Source: an uncultured Christensenella sp.
GTDB taxonomy: Bacteria > Bacillota > Clostridia > Christensenellales > Pumilibacteraceae
Direction of reading: 5' to 3'
Assembly (NCBI GenBank): GCA_910578545.1
Contig: CAJTPT010000002.1
Coordinates: 248,001 to 312,000, forward strand
Length of the DNA: 64,000 nucleotides
The notes under the pieces were generated by a model, which saw only the letters and a program-made list of their open reading frames with translations, was not told where the DNA came from and did not search any database. A program made the position numbers and the translations under genes. This document shows positions 9,208 through 17,668 of the stretch, piece by piece; positions within the stretch are counted from its first letter, which is position 1, and every line of letters begins with the position of its first letter.

Positions 9208-10111
9208 AAATCACCCCGACGTCAAACTTTCGCCCACGAAGAAAATCGGATATATCCATCGCACGCTTGGACGGCGCTTGGATCGTTTTTACCTCGATTG
9301 CGCCGTTCCCACATGCAATTATCAATTTATCCTTGCAAAATACAATCTCGCCTGCCTGCGCCTTTACAAATAAATCGCTCACAAGTGCGTTATAGATTTT
9401 AAACTGCTCACCGTTAATAAAGGTCTTTGCGCACGGCAACGGGCTAAGCGATCTTATGCGGTTTACAACAGCGCGGCAGTCAAGAGAAAAATCAATAAAC
9501 TGTTCTTCCTTGGATATTACGCGGCAATTTGTCGCAAGCTCGCCATTCTGTTTTTCGGGCGTTATGTCGGCATAGTTATCGAGCGTTTCTACAAGTAGCT
9601 TTGCCCCCATTTCCGCAAGGCGCACGGTAAGTTCACCCGCCGTTTCGTACTCACCGATCGGAGTGGAAACAGCGGTCAAAATATCGCCAGTGTCCAATCC
9701 TCGCTCGGTCTTCATGATCGTAACGCCTGTAACTATTTCGCCCGACGCGATAGCCGACTGTATGGGCGACGCACCGCGGTACTTCGGAAGTAACGACGCA
9801 TGTACGTTAATAACGCCGTACGGAAAGGCGTTTAGCACTCCATCGGTTAGGATTTGTCCGTATGCCGCAGTAACGGCTATATCGGCATTAAACGCCTTAA
9901 GCTCGTCAACGTGCTCGCGTATTTTAACAGGCTGAAATACTTTAAGTCCGTGATTTGTCGCTTCGGTCTTAACGGCGCCGACTTCTGTTTTTCCGTGCTT
10001 GAGTGCGCGATCGGGCTGACATACAACACCTACCACTTCATGCTTGGAATCAAGCAAAGCCTTTAAACTCGGCACTGCAAAGTCGGGCGTTCCCAAGAAT
10101 AAAACTTTCAT
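9191..10111 (-). CDS. fmt: Methionyl-tRNA formyltransferase
   Basis: 306 residues, usual length. It formylates initiator Met-tRNA from 10-formyl-THF. The catalytic core is visible: VINVHASLLPKYRGASPI (Asn and His of the active site near residue 105) and GLDTGDIL (active-site Asp). A C-terminal OB-like domain follows. The ATG overlaps the stop of def by 4 bases, so the two enzymes that add and remove the formyl group are coupled. Confidence 0.97.
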   Translation of the reverse strand: MKVLFLGTPDFAVPSLKALLDSKHEVVGVVCQPDRALKHGKTEVGAVKTEATNHGLKVFQPVKIREHVDELKAFNADIAVTAAYGQILTDGVLNAFPYGVINVHASLLPKYRGASPIQSAIASGEIVTGVTIMKTERGLDTGDILTAVSTPIGEYETAGELTVRLAEMGAKLLVETLDNYADITPEKQNGELATNCRVISKEEQFIDFSLDCRAVVNRIRSLSPLPCAKTFINGEQFKIYNALVSDLFVKAQAGEIVFCKDKLIIACGNGAIEVKTIQAPSKRAMDISDFLRGRKFDVGVICAKQP

Positions 10112-10566
10112 CTGTTCTTCCTACGCAGTGATTTATCGGTAAAAAGTATACCGTCCAAATGGTCGATTTCGTGACAATAGCACGATGCTTCAAAGTTATC
10201 CGCTTTGAGCACTATAGGATTACCGTGACGGTCGAACGCGTGCACTACAACATGGCGCGGGCGTTCCACCTTTTCGCTTATATTGGGAATAGAAAGGCAA
10301 CCTTCCGCCGCAACGCGCTTGCCCTTAGCTTCCACGATTACGGGGTTGACAGCCTCGATAAACGTTCGACCGCCGTCAAATGTTGCAACGAATATACGCT
10401 TAAGAACACCCACCTGCGGAGCGGCAAGTCCCGCTCCGTCAGCGTAAACAAGCGTATCAATCATGTCATCCATGAGTGCGGAAAGCTTATCGTCAAACTC
10501 CGTGACGGGCTTACTGACTTGGCGAAGCGTGTCGTCGCCTATTTGATAAATTTTTCGTCTTGCCAT
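10108..10566 (-). CDS. def: Peptide deformylase
   Basis: 152 residues. It removes the formyl group from nascent proteins. The three deformylase motifs are in order: GAGLAAPQVG, EGCLSIP (metal-binding Cys) and HEIDHLDG (two metal-binding His and the catalytic Glu). In motif 3 the residue before HE is Cys, not the common Gln. It lies between priA (18-base gap) and fmt (4-base overlap). Confidence 0.97.
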   Translation of the reverse strand: MARRKIYQIGDDTLRQVSKPVTEFDDKLSALMDDMIDTLVYADGAGLAAPQVGVLKRIFVATFDGGRTFIEAVNPVIVEAKGKRVAAEGCLSIPNISEKVERPRHVVVHAFDRHGNPIVLKADNFEASCYCHEIDHLDGILFTDKSLRRKNR

Positions 10567-10584
10567 AATGTTATCTCCCGAATT

Positions 10585-12783
10585 TTAACTGAGATCGTTA
10601 GGATTGATTTCCGTAAAACAGCCTACCGACGGAAAGCTTTGCGTAACCTCGTCGGCTACCGCATAGACTGCGCGCCTTAGCTCGTCGCAGTCGGGCTTAA
10701 TGCGCATAAGCACTTGCATGCGGTGTTTGGTCTGAATGCGTTTTTTAGGTGAACGCATAGCCGTTAAATATATAAAATCGTTCGCTCTCTTATCCGCAAC
10801 GGCTCTGACCTTATCTATAGCGAGCTTTGTCGCGTCGAGCGCCGTCTGTTCGTTTTCGCACGAAATAAGCATGCGCAGTATTTCGGTAAACGGCGGAAAG
10901 CCCGTAGCTTGCAAAAGGTTTATTTCCTTTTCGTAAAAGCCCTCGTAATCGTAGCTTGTCGCAAACCTGTACACATAATGACCGGGCGTATGCGTTTGTA
11001 GAATTACCTTGCCCGGCTTTTGCTCTCGCCCCGCGCGACCCGCAACCTGCGTTATCAACTGAAAGGTTCGCTCAACGGCGCGAAAGTCGGAAAAGTGCAA
11101 GCTCATATCCGCGTCGATTATACCCACAAGCGTCACGTTTGCAAAGTCGTGCCCTTTTGCCACCATTTGCGTACCGACGAGTATATCGGCATTGCCGCTT
11201 GCAAACTCACCGAGAAGCTTAAGGTGTGCGTCCTTGCCACGCGTCGTATCGTTGTCCATGCGAATAACGCGCGCCGACGGAAACATCTTTTTTATTTGCT
11301 CGACAATCCGTTCCGTACCGACAAAACCCTGCTTGATATGCGGGCTCTTACAGTTTGGACAAAGATCGAGCATCGCATACCGCCGCTGACAGTAATGACA
11401 CTTTAAAAGATTCTCTTCCTTGTGGTATACGAGCGAAACGTCGCAATCGTCGCACTTTGCAACGTATCCGCATTTACGGCACATAACGTACGAGCTGTAA
11501 CCGCGTCTGTTTAAAAACAATATCGCCTGATTACCCGCATTTAAGCACTCGTCTATTGCCGAAACGAGCGAGGCTGAAAACATGCCCGAATTGCCGTATG
11601 AAACCTCTTTACACATGTTGACTATTTTAATCTCGGGCATTTCGCGCTTGTTGACTCGGTGCTTGAGGTAAACGGCGTTATAAATTCCGTTTTTAGCGGC
11701 GTAAAAGCTTTCCACGGACGGAGTAGCCGAACCCATTACAACCTTGGCGTTGTTGTGCTTTGCTCTAAAAAAAGCCACGTCGCGCGTTATATAGCGCGGG
11801 TTTGATTCGGATACGTACGACGTGTCGTGTTCCTCGTCGATAACGATTAGTCCGACGTCAGTAAGCGGAGCAAAAACCGCCGACCTCGCTCCGACCGCTA
11901 CGCGCGCCTCGCCCGTAAGCAGTCTGCGCCATTCGTCAAAGCGCTCGCCATCGCTCAAGCCCGAGTGAAGTAGCGCCACGTCGTCGCCGAACCGCGAACG
12001 GAATATACGCATAACCTGCGGCGTTAACGATATTTCGGGAACAAGCATTATTGCCGTCTTACCGTCTTTGAGCGCACGCTCTATGCAGTTTAGATAAACC
12101 TCGGTCTTGCCGCTTCCCGTAACGCCAAACAGCAACGTCGGTTTATCGGATAACATAATCGACTCAACCGCATTGCTTTGCTCTGGCGTAAGCGTTACTC
12201 TGTCATCCTTTTGCACTATACCCTTGTAGGGCGTGCGCAAAACATTTTCCGTCTTTACCAAAAACACATTCCGACCGACAAGGTTGCGAACAGCCGCCGC
12301 AGAAAAATTCGCGTTTAAGTAGCTTTGCTCCGCCGTACCAACGTCGAGCAGATACTCGTAAACCTCCATTTGCGCGCCGGCCGTCTTTTTTATAAACAGA
12401 TTAGGGTCGACGTCGATATACTCGGGATTAATAAAAATAAAGTTTTTTTTGAGCTCCTTTATTCTGCCGCCGCGCATTTTGGCAGGCAAAAACAGTCTGA
12501 ATACGTCTATCTTACGCAAGTGAAAGCGATCGGTCATGTAGTCGCATAAATGCAAAAACTCTTCCGAAATAATAGGACGGTCGTCCAGTACGGAAGAAAC
12601 ATCCTTTAGCTTATCCTCGGGCACATCGGTGGTATCGCAAACGTCTATAACATATCCCTCGACATTCTGTCTGCCGAACGGAACGAGTACGCGCAAGCCG
12701 CGCTGAATTTCGTCGCTTGCACGGTAATCGAAAACTCTGTCCACGTCGCTTGCGGAAATATCAACGATAACTCTTGCAATCAT
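10585..12783 (-). CDS. priA: Primosomal protein N' (PriA helicase)
   Basis: 732 residues, standard. PriA restarts stalled replication forks by loading DnaB/DnaC-type helicase. An N-terminal fork-binding domain (about 1-200) is followed by a superfamily-2 helicase core with Walker A GVTGSGKTEVY (near 220) and DEEH (near 315). The inserted zinc region has the paired Cys motifs CRKCGYVAKCDDC and CHYC ... CPNC (near 430-480). It overlaps coaBC by 4 bases (ATGA). Confidence 0.97.
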   Translation of the reverse strand: MIARVIVDISASDVDRVFDYRASDEIQRGLRVLVPFGRQNVEGYVIDVCDTTDVPEDKLKDVSSVLDDRPIISEEFLHLCDYMTDRFHLRKIDVFRLFLPAKMRGGRIKELKKNFIFINPEYIDVDPNLFIKKTAGAQMEVYEYLLDVGTAEQSYLNANFSAAAVRNLVGRNVFLVKTENVLRTPYKGIVQKDDRVTLTPEQSNAVESIMLSDKPTLLFGVTGSGKTEVYLNCIERALKDGKTAIMLVPEISLTPQVMRIFRSRFGDDVALLHSGLSDGERFDEWRRLLTGEARVAVGARSAVFAPLTDVGLIVIDEEHDTSYVSESNPRYITRDVAFFRAKHNNAKVVMGSATPSVESFYAAKNGIYNAVYLKHRVNKREMPEIKIVNMCKEVSYGNSGMFSASLVSAIDECLNAGNQAILFLNRRGYSSYVMCRKCGYVAKCDDCDVSLVYHKEENLLKCHYCQRRYAMLDLCPNCKSPHIKQGFVGTERIVEQIKKMFPSARVIRMDNDTTRGKDAHLKLLGEFASGNADILVGTQMVAKGHDFANVTLVGIIDADMSLHFSDFRAVERTFQLITQVAGRAGREQKPGKVILQTHTPGHYVYRFATSYDYEGFYEKEINLLQATGFPPFTEILRMLISCENEQTALDATKLAIDKVRAVADKRANDFIYLTAMRSPKKRIQTKHRMQVLMRIKPDCDELRRAVYAVADEVTQSFPSVGCFTEINPNDLS

Positions 12784-13961
12784 AACTTGATTACTTTATC
12801 CCAAATACGTTCGGCAACGTCCGACTTACTCATCAAAGGAAGCTTTTCGCTTGTTTTTTCGGTAATAAGCGTGACGATATTTGTATCCACGTAAAAACCT
12901 GCGCCCGCAGCCGTAACGTCGTTAAGAACGACTAAATCGGCGTTTTTCGCCTTTAGCTTAGCGCGCGCATTTTGTTCGCCGTTCTCGGTTTCAGCCGCAA
13001 AAATAACAAGCTTTCCTTTTTTATTTTTGCCGACATATGCGGCAATATCCGTTGTCTTTTTCAGTTCCAAAACAACCGTTTCGGATTTGATTTTGTTGTT
13101 TGCGGATTTTATTACGTAATCGCACGGCGCCGCCGCCATAACGCAAACGTCACAGCTACCGTAATGCCTTTTTACACCGTCCAGCATATCGTCGGTGGTG
13201 TTAGCGCTCTCGACTGTCCAATCGGACGGCAAATCGAACTTATCGGTATGACCTTTTACAAAAACGATATCGGCGCCGCGACGGTATGCCGCCAGCGCGA
13301 GGAAATATCCCATTTTTCCGCTCGAACGGTTAGATATAAACCTTACGGGATCGATATCGCAACGCGTGCCGCCGGCAGTAATAAGCACCTTTTTGCCGAC
13401 CAAATCGAGACCTGCTTTGAAAAGACTTTTCACCTCTTCAAACAACACATCGGGCTCGGCCATACGACCGCTTCCGCTATCCCCGCAAGCAAGATACCCT
13501 TCGGTGCCGTAAACAGCCCTCATACCGCGCGACACGAGCGTATTGATATTTTGCCGAGTGACGGGATTATCGAGCATTGCGGTGTTCATTGCAGGCGCAA
13601 ATATAATCGGACAAGTACAAGCAAGCACTGTCGTAGTTAAGAAATCATCAGCAATGCCGCACGCCATTTTGGCAATCACATTTGCCGTTGCGGGCGCGAT
13701 AACAACTGCGTCCGCTTTTTTGGATAATGCTACGTGCTCGACCTCATAGACAAAATTACGGTCAAAGCTATCGACAACCACGCGATTGTGCGACAGCGTT
13801 TCAAACGAAAGCGGCGCGACGAATTCCGTCGCGCTTTTTGTCATCATCACATGAACTGCGGCACCGCTTTGCACAAGCTTGGAAACAAGTGCGCACGTCT
13901 TGTATGCCGCTATTCCGCCGGAAACACCGACTACAACAGTTTTTCCTCGAAGTTCGTGCAA
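12780..13961 (-). CDS. coaBC: Bifunctional phosphopantothenoylcysteine decarboxylase / phosphopantothenate-cysteine ligase
   Basis: 393 residues with a probable TTG start (AAGG about 8 bases upstream). It performs the two middle steps of coenzyme A synthesis. The CoaC half (about 1-180) shows GVSGGIAAYK, the active-site segment with His (VEHVALSKKADAVVIAPATANVIAKMACGIADDF in part) and APAMNTAMLDNPVT. The CoaB half starts at KVLITAGGTRCDIDPVRFISNRSSGKMG. Together with coaD at 21 kb, two CoA genes are within 8 kb. Confidence 0.95.
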   Translation of the reverse strand: MHELRGKTVVVGVSGGIAAYKTCALVSKLVQSGAAVHVMMTKSATEFVAPLSFETLSHNRVVVDSFDRNFVYEVEHVALSKKADAVVIAPATANVIAKMACGIADDFLTTTVLACTCPIIFAPAMNTAMLDNPVTRQNINTLVSRGMRAVYGTEGYLACGDSGSGRMAEPDVLFEEVKSLFKAGLDLVGKKVLITAGGTRCDIDPVRFISNRSSGKMGYFLALAAYRRGADIVFVKGHTDKFDLPSDWTVESANTTDDMLDGVKRHYGSCDVCVMAAAPCDYVIKSANNKIKSETVVLELKKTTDIAAYVGKNKKGKLVIFAAETENGEQNARAKLKAKNADLVVLNDVTAAGAGFYVDTNIVTLITEKTSEKLPLMSKSDVAERIWDKVIKL

Positions 13962-13965
13962 GATA

Positions 13966-14163
13966 TCAACCTTCTTCTACACCCTCGACTTTACCTTCCA
14001 CAACCTCTTTGGCGGCATAAGAAACGGCATTGATACCCTCTTGCTCCAAATAGTCGTGGCGTTTGTCCATAAGCGTACGGGCACGCTTGCTTAAAATGCC
14101 TACAAGCGCGTATTTGTTTCCTACGGTTTCTACCATTTTATCAATAGGCGGATCTACTAACAT
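13966..14163 (-). CDS. rpoZ: RNA polymerase omega subunit
   Basis: 65 residues. The omega motif is clear: a P-P-I-D segment, then NKYALVGILSKRAR and a later GINAVSYAAKEVVEGKV region. Omega helps assemble RNA polymerase beta-prime. Its position between gmk and coaBC is the standard Firmicutes gmk-rpoZ-coaBC-priA order. Confidence 0.93.
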   Translation of the reverse strand: MLVDPPIDKMVETVGNKYALVGILSKRARTLMDKRHDYLEQEGINAVSYAAKEVVEGKVEGVEEG

Positions 14164-14196
14164 ATTTTATTTACCTCTTTAAAGATTATTGACTGT

Positions 14197-14802
14197 TTAC
14201 TCTTTGTTCAAAAGCGACTTTATAATCCGAACGTTGTTCTTGATTCTGCGCTTTTCGGCGTCAACTATATCCAACACCTCTTGAACAGCTTGCTCCAAGT
14301 CGTCGTTAAAAACGATGTAATCAAACATCTCGTACTGACTGAGTTCTCGGCGAGCCGCGCCCAAACGCGTTTTAAGACTTGTTTCGTTTTCCGTGCCGCG
14401 GCCGCGAAGCCTGGCTTCCAACGTTTCAAAATCGGGCGTCATAACGAATATTAAAACCGCTTCCGGATACTTGGTCTTAATCGACTTTGCGCCGTGAACG
14501 TCCACCTCGAACAAAACGTCGAAGCCGTTATCGAGGTTTTCAAACACAGGCGCCTTGGGCGTGCCATAGTAGTTGTGATAAACTGCGGCGGTTTCCAAAA
14601 ACTCGCCTGCGGCAATCATGTGCTGATACTCTTCCTCGGTACGGAAAAAGTAGTTAACGCCTTCCACCTCGCCGGGTCTAGGCTGACGGGTTGTGACCGA
14701 AACAGAGCGCTTCATACCGGTACGCTCAATAACCTTGGCGTAAATCGAGCCCTTGCCCGCACCCGACGGACCAGAAATTACAACAAGCTGTCCTTTTTTC
14801 AT
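14197..14802 (-). CDS. gmk: Guanylate kinase
   Basis: 201 residues. It phosphorylates GMP to GDP. P-loop SGPSGAGKGSIY is near residue 10, and the GMP-binding TTRQPRPGEVEGVNYFF and HNYYGTPK segments follow. The start codon overlaps the yicC stop (TAATG), indicating translational coupling. Confidence 0.97.
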   Translation of the reverse strand: MKKGQLVVISGPSGAGKGSIYAKVIERTGMKRSVSVTTRQPRPGEVEGVNYFFRTEEEYQHMIAAGEFLETAAVYHNYYGTPKAPVFENLDNGFDVLFEVDVHGAKSIKTKYPEAVLIFVMTPDFETLEARLRGRGTENETSLKTRLGAARRELSQYEMFDYIVFNDDLEQAVQEVLDIVDAEKRRIKNNVRIIKSLLNKE

Positions 14803-15680
14803 TATTCGACGTTCCTTATCTGTTCTTTGATTTTTTCGACTTCGTTTTTCATGGCGATGACATAACCGGTGAGCGTAATATCGTTTGACTTACTGCCCAT
14901 GGTGTTAACCTCGCGCACCATCTCCTGCGACAGAAAATCCAATCTTCTGCCTTTTGCCGTTTTGTTCTCGGCGCAAATTGCTCTGAATTGGGAAATATGC
15001 GAACCGAGCCGCGAAATTTCCTCGTTGATATCTGCTTTATCCGCAAAAAAAGCAACCTCGTTGAGAAGTTTGGACTCGTCGGGCTCATACCCGTCCAACA
15101 GTTCTTTTACACGGGCTATAAGCGCATTTTTGTATTCGGCGACTACCTTTGGCGCACGCGCCTTTGCTTTGATAAGTAAGCCATCCAGATTGTTAACAAG
15201 CGACGTCAAATCGTCGTATATGCCTTTACCTTCCGTAACGCGCATTTTATCGAGAGCATCAAGCGCTTCCGCAACAGCCTGCTTTGTAAGCGCCGCAACA
15301 AGCTCTCTGTCATCCTCGGGAACGGTAACTGTAACTATCTCGGGCGTACGTATAAGAGCAGTTACGTTAAAATCATCTTCGAGCATGTATTCGGAGCGCA
15401 ACGTCTTTGCCGCGTTTACATACTCTGCGGCGAGCGCCTTGTCGACAGTAACTTTTTTGGACGATTCGGAAAGATTTACGTACGAGAAAAACACGTCAAA
15501 GCTACCGCGCGAAGCTACCGCTTTTATACCCTTTTGAATGACGTCCTCGATATACATCAAAGACTTGGGTAGCTTGCAGGCAATCTCTAAAAATCTATTA
15601 TTTACGGATTTGATTTCCACGGTAACGGTGCGCTTACCTTCTGTGGCAACACCCTTGCCGTAGCCCGTCATGCTTTTCAT
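14802..15680 (-). CDS. yicC: YicC-family endoribonuclease
   Basis: 292 residues beginning MKSMTGYGKG, the hallmark start of YicC proteins, with the second conserved region VEIKSVNNRFLEI. The C-terminal domain (DUF1732-type) has KGRRLDFLSQEMVREVNTMGSKSND. YicC-family proteins are hexameric endoribonucleases. A start two codons earlier is possible; I chose the MKSMTGYG start because family members begin there. It is the first gene of the operon reaching to rlmN. Confidence 0.93.
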   Translation of the reverse strand: MKSMTGYGKGVATEGKRTVTVEIKSVNNRFLEIACKLPKSLMYIEDVIQKGIKAVASRGSFDVFFSYVNLSESSKKVTVDKALAAEYVNAAKTLRSEYMLEDDFNVTALIRTPEIVTVTVPEDDRELVAALTKQAVAEALDALDKMRVTEGKGIYDDLTSLVNNLDGLLIKAKARAPKVVAEYKNALIARVKELLDGYEPDESKLLNEVAFFADKADINEEISRLGSHISQFRAICAENKTAKGRRLDFLSQEMVREVNTMGSKSNDITLTGYVIAMKNEVEKIKEQIRNVE

Positions 15681-15707
15681 ACACAACCTCTTACTTTGTT
15701 AAATTAT

Positions 15708-15736
15708 ATTATACTACATTTATCTTATAATTTCAA
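15708..15736 (-). promoter_or_regulatory. Promoter of the yicC-gmk-rpoZ-coaBC-priA-def-fmt-rsmB-rlmN operon
   Basis: TTGAAA (15731-15736), 17-base spacer, perfect TATAAT (15708-15713). The -35 box overlaps the last codon of ligA, so ligA transcripts may read through. Confidence 0.8.
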
Positions 15737-17658
15737 GTGTTTAACAGGTTTTTAAACTCGATTTCGTCGATTATTTTTTTACCCAAAGCGCGAGCTTTTT
15801 CCAGCTTGCTTCCCGCATTTTCCCCAGCAACCACTATATCGGTCAGCTTGGAAACAGACGACTGAACTATTCCGCCCAGGGACTCTATGAGTCGCGCCGC
15901 GCCGTCACGCGTAAATTCGGAAAGAGCGCCCGTAAGCACAAACTTTAATCCCTCAAGCTTGCCGCCCGTGCGCTTAACGTACTCGGGGTTTATACCAAGT
16001 GATTTAAACTTTTGAACGACATCAGAATGTCGCGCAAAGTAGTCTACAATCGACGCAGCTACAATCTCGCCCACATCCTGTATTGCAGTCAATTCCTCTA
16101 CGGTTGCAGCCGCCAAACCGTCAACGGAACCGAAATGCTCGGCAAGATCCTTTGCCGTCACCTTGCCGACGTTATCGATACACAGCGCATTGATAAAATG
16201 CGGTAAATCAACATTTTTGGAATTGCGCACGGCGGTTAGAAAATTGTTTATCTTTTTTGCTTTAAACCCGTCGATTTTGGCTAGGTCATCCGCAGTCAAA
16301 TCGTAAAGCATTGTCGGCGAATGCACGCCGAGCACATCGTATAGCAGTTCGGCGGTCTTTATGCTTACGCCATCTATATCCATGCAATCCTTTGTGCAGA
16401 ACTGAACAATCCGCGCAACTGCCTGAGCGCGGCATCCGTAAAAGTTGGGACAAAATAGATTTGCACCGTCCTCTATAAGCTCATGCCCACAACACGGACA
16501 CTTGTTAGGTTTAGATATTTCACGCGCACCGTCACGCGTTTCCGCAACGCCGAGAATTTCGGGGATAACATCGTTACTGCGCCGAATAAACACGCGCGAC
16601 CCGATAGTAACGCCTTTGCGGACTATATCGCCGTAGTTATTTAAAGTGGCGCGTTTTACTGTCGCACCGCAGAGCTCGACAGGCTCCAACAACGCAAGCG
16701 GCGTAAGCTTGCCCGTTCTGCCGACCTGCCATGCAACGTCGCAAAGGGTCGTGGTGGTTTCCTCCGCCTCGAACTTAAACGCCATCGCCCATTTTGGAAA
16801 TTTGTCCGTATAACCGAGAACTGTACGAGCATTAGAAGAATTGACTTTAATCACCATTCCGTCTATGGCAAAGTCAAGCGCGTTGCGGTCTACCGCTTGA
16901 ATTTGAGCGATTATCTCTTCTATATCGTTTGACACGAAGCACATGTCCGTTTTAAAACGGTTGGACTTTAAAAATTCTATCTGCTCGGTTTGGCTTGTAA
17001 ATACCTTATCGCCCGAAAAGTTGATATTATAAAATACCGCGTCGAGATTGCGTTTTGCCGTTTCTTTTACGTCGAGATTACGGATAGCGCCGGCAACTGC
17101 GTTGCGCGGATTTTTCAGAGGAACAGCGGCGGTTGCGTTATACTTATTAAGCGCACTTATCCGCATAATGCCCTCGCCCTGCACCTCGATTTCGCCCTTG
17201 TACGGAATTGACAGCGGCACTGACCGAATTGTCTTTATCTGCTCGGTCACGTTTTCGCCAACCTCGCCGTTACCGCGTGTAGAGCCGCATACAAGTTGTC
17301 CATCACGGTAAGTCAAGCAAACGGTCAAACCGTCAAGCTTATACTCGAGCGTACATTCGGGCGCCGACCCGAGCGCCGTTTTGAGCTTCTCAAACCAAGC
17401 GCGAAGCTCGTCAAAGCTGTTGCACTTATCAAGACTGTATAAACGCCTGATATGTGTGTGCGGAACAAACTGTTTTAACGGCTCGCCGCCTACGCGCTTT
17501 GTCGGCGAATCGGGCAAAACCGTACCGGACTCGGCTTCCAACTTTAACAGCTCGTCATAAAGCGCGTCGTATTCCTTATCGGATACAATCGGGTCGTCGA
17601 GAACGTAGTATCTGTAAGCCAAATCGTTAAGCTTATTTACAAGCTCGCGCATATTCAT
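15733..17658 (-). CDS. ligA: NAD-dependent DNA ligase
   Basis: 641 residues, slightly shorter than the usual ~670. The Ia domain (Y-R-Y-Y-V-L-D-D-P-I-V-S-D near residue 15) is followed by the adenylation site with catalytic Lys in YKLDGL (near 112), an OB fold, a four-Cys zinc finger (CPCCGHEL ... FCPNFYGCRAQ, near 395-420), helix-hairpin-helix repeats and a C-terminal BRCT domain (from LEGLKFVLTGALSEF, near 570). All parts needed for activity are present. Lies 10 bases downstream of pcrA, a common pair in Firmicutes. Confidence 0.97.
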   Translation of the reverse strand: MNMRELVNKLNDLAYRYYVLDDPIVSDKEYDALYDELLKLEAESGTVLPDSPTKRVGGEPLKQFVPHTHIRRLYSLDKCNSFDELRAWFEKLKTALGSAPECTLEYKLDGLTVCLTYRDGQLVCGSTRGNGEVGENVTEQIKTIRSVPLSIPYKGEIEVQGEGIMRISALNKYNATAAVPLKNPRNAVAGAIRNLDVKETAKRNLDAVFYNINFSGDKVFTSQTEQIEFLKSNRFKTDMCFVSNDIEEIIAQIQAVDRNALDFAIDGMVIKVNSSNARTVLGYTDKFPKWAMAFKFEAEETTTTLCDVAWQVGRTGKLTPLALLEPVELCGATVKRATLNNYGDIVRKGVTIGSRVFIRRSNDVIPEILGVAETRDGAREISKPNKCPCCGHELIEDGANLFCPNFYGCRAQAVARIVQFCTKDCMDIDGVSIKTAELLYDVLGVHSPTMLYDLTADDLAKIDGFKAKKINNFLTAVRNSKNVDLPHFINALCIDNVGKVTAKDLAEHFGSVDGLAAATVEELTAIQDVGEIVAASIVDYFARHSDVVQKFKSLGINPEYVKRTGGKLEGLKFVLTGALSEFTRDGAARLIESLGGIVQSSVSKLTDIVVAGENAGSKLEKARALGKKIIDEIEFKNLLNT

Positions 17659-17668
17659 AGTCCGCTCC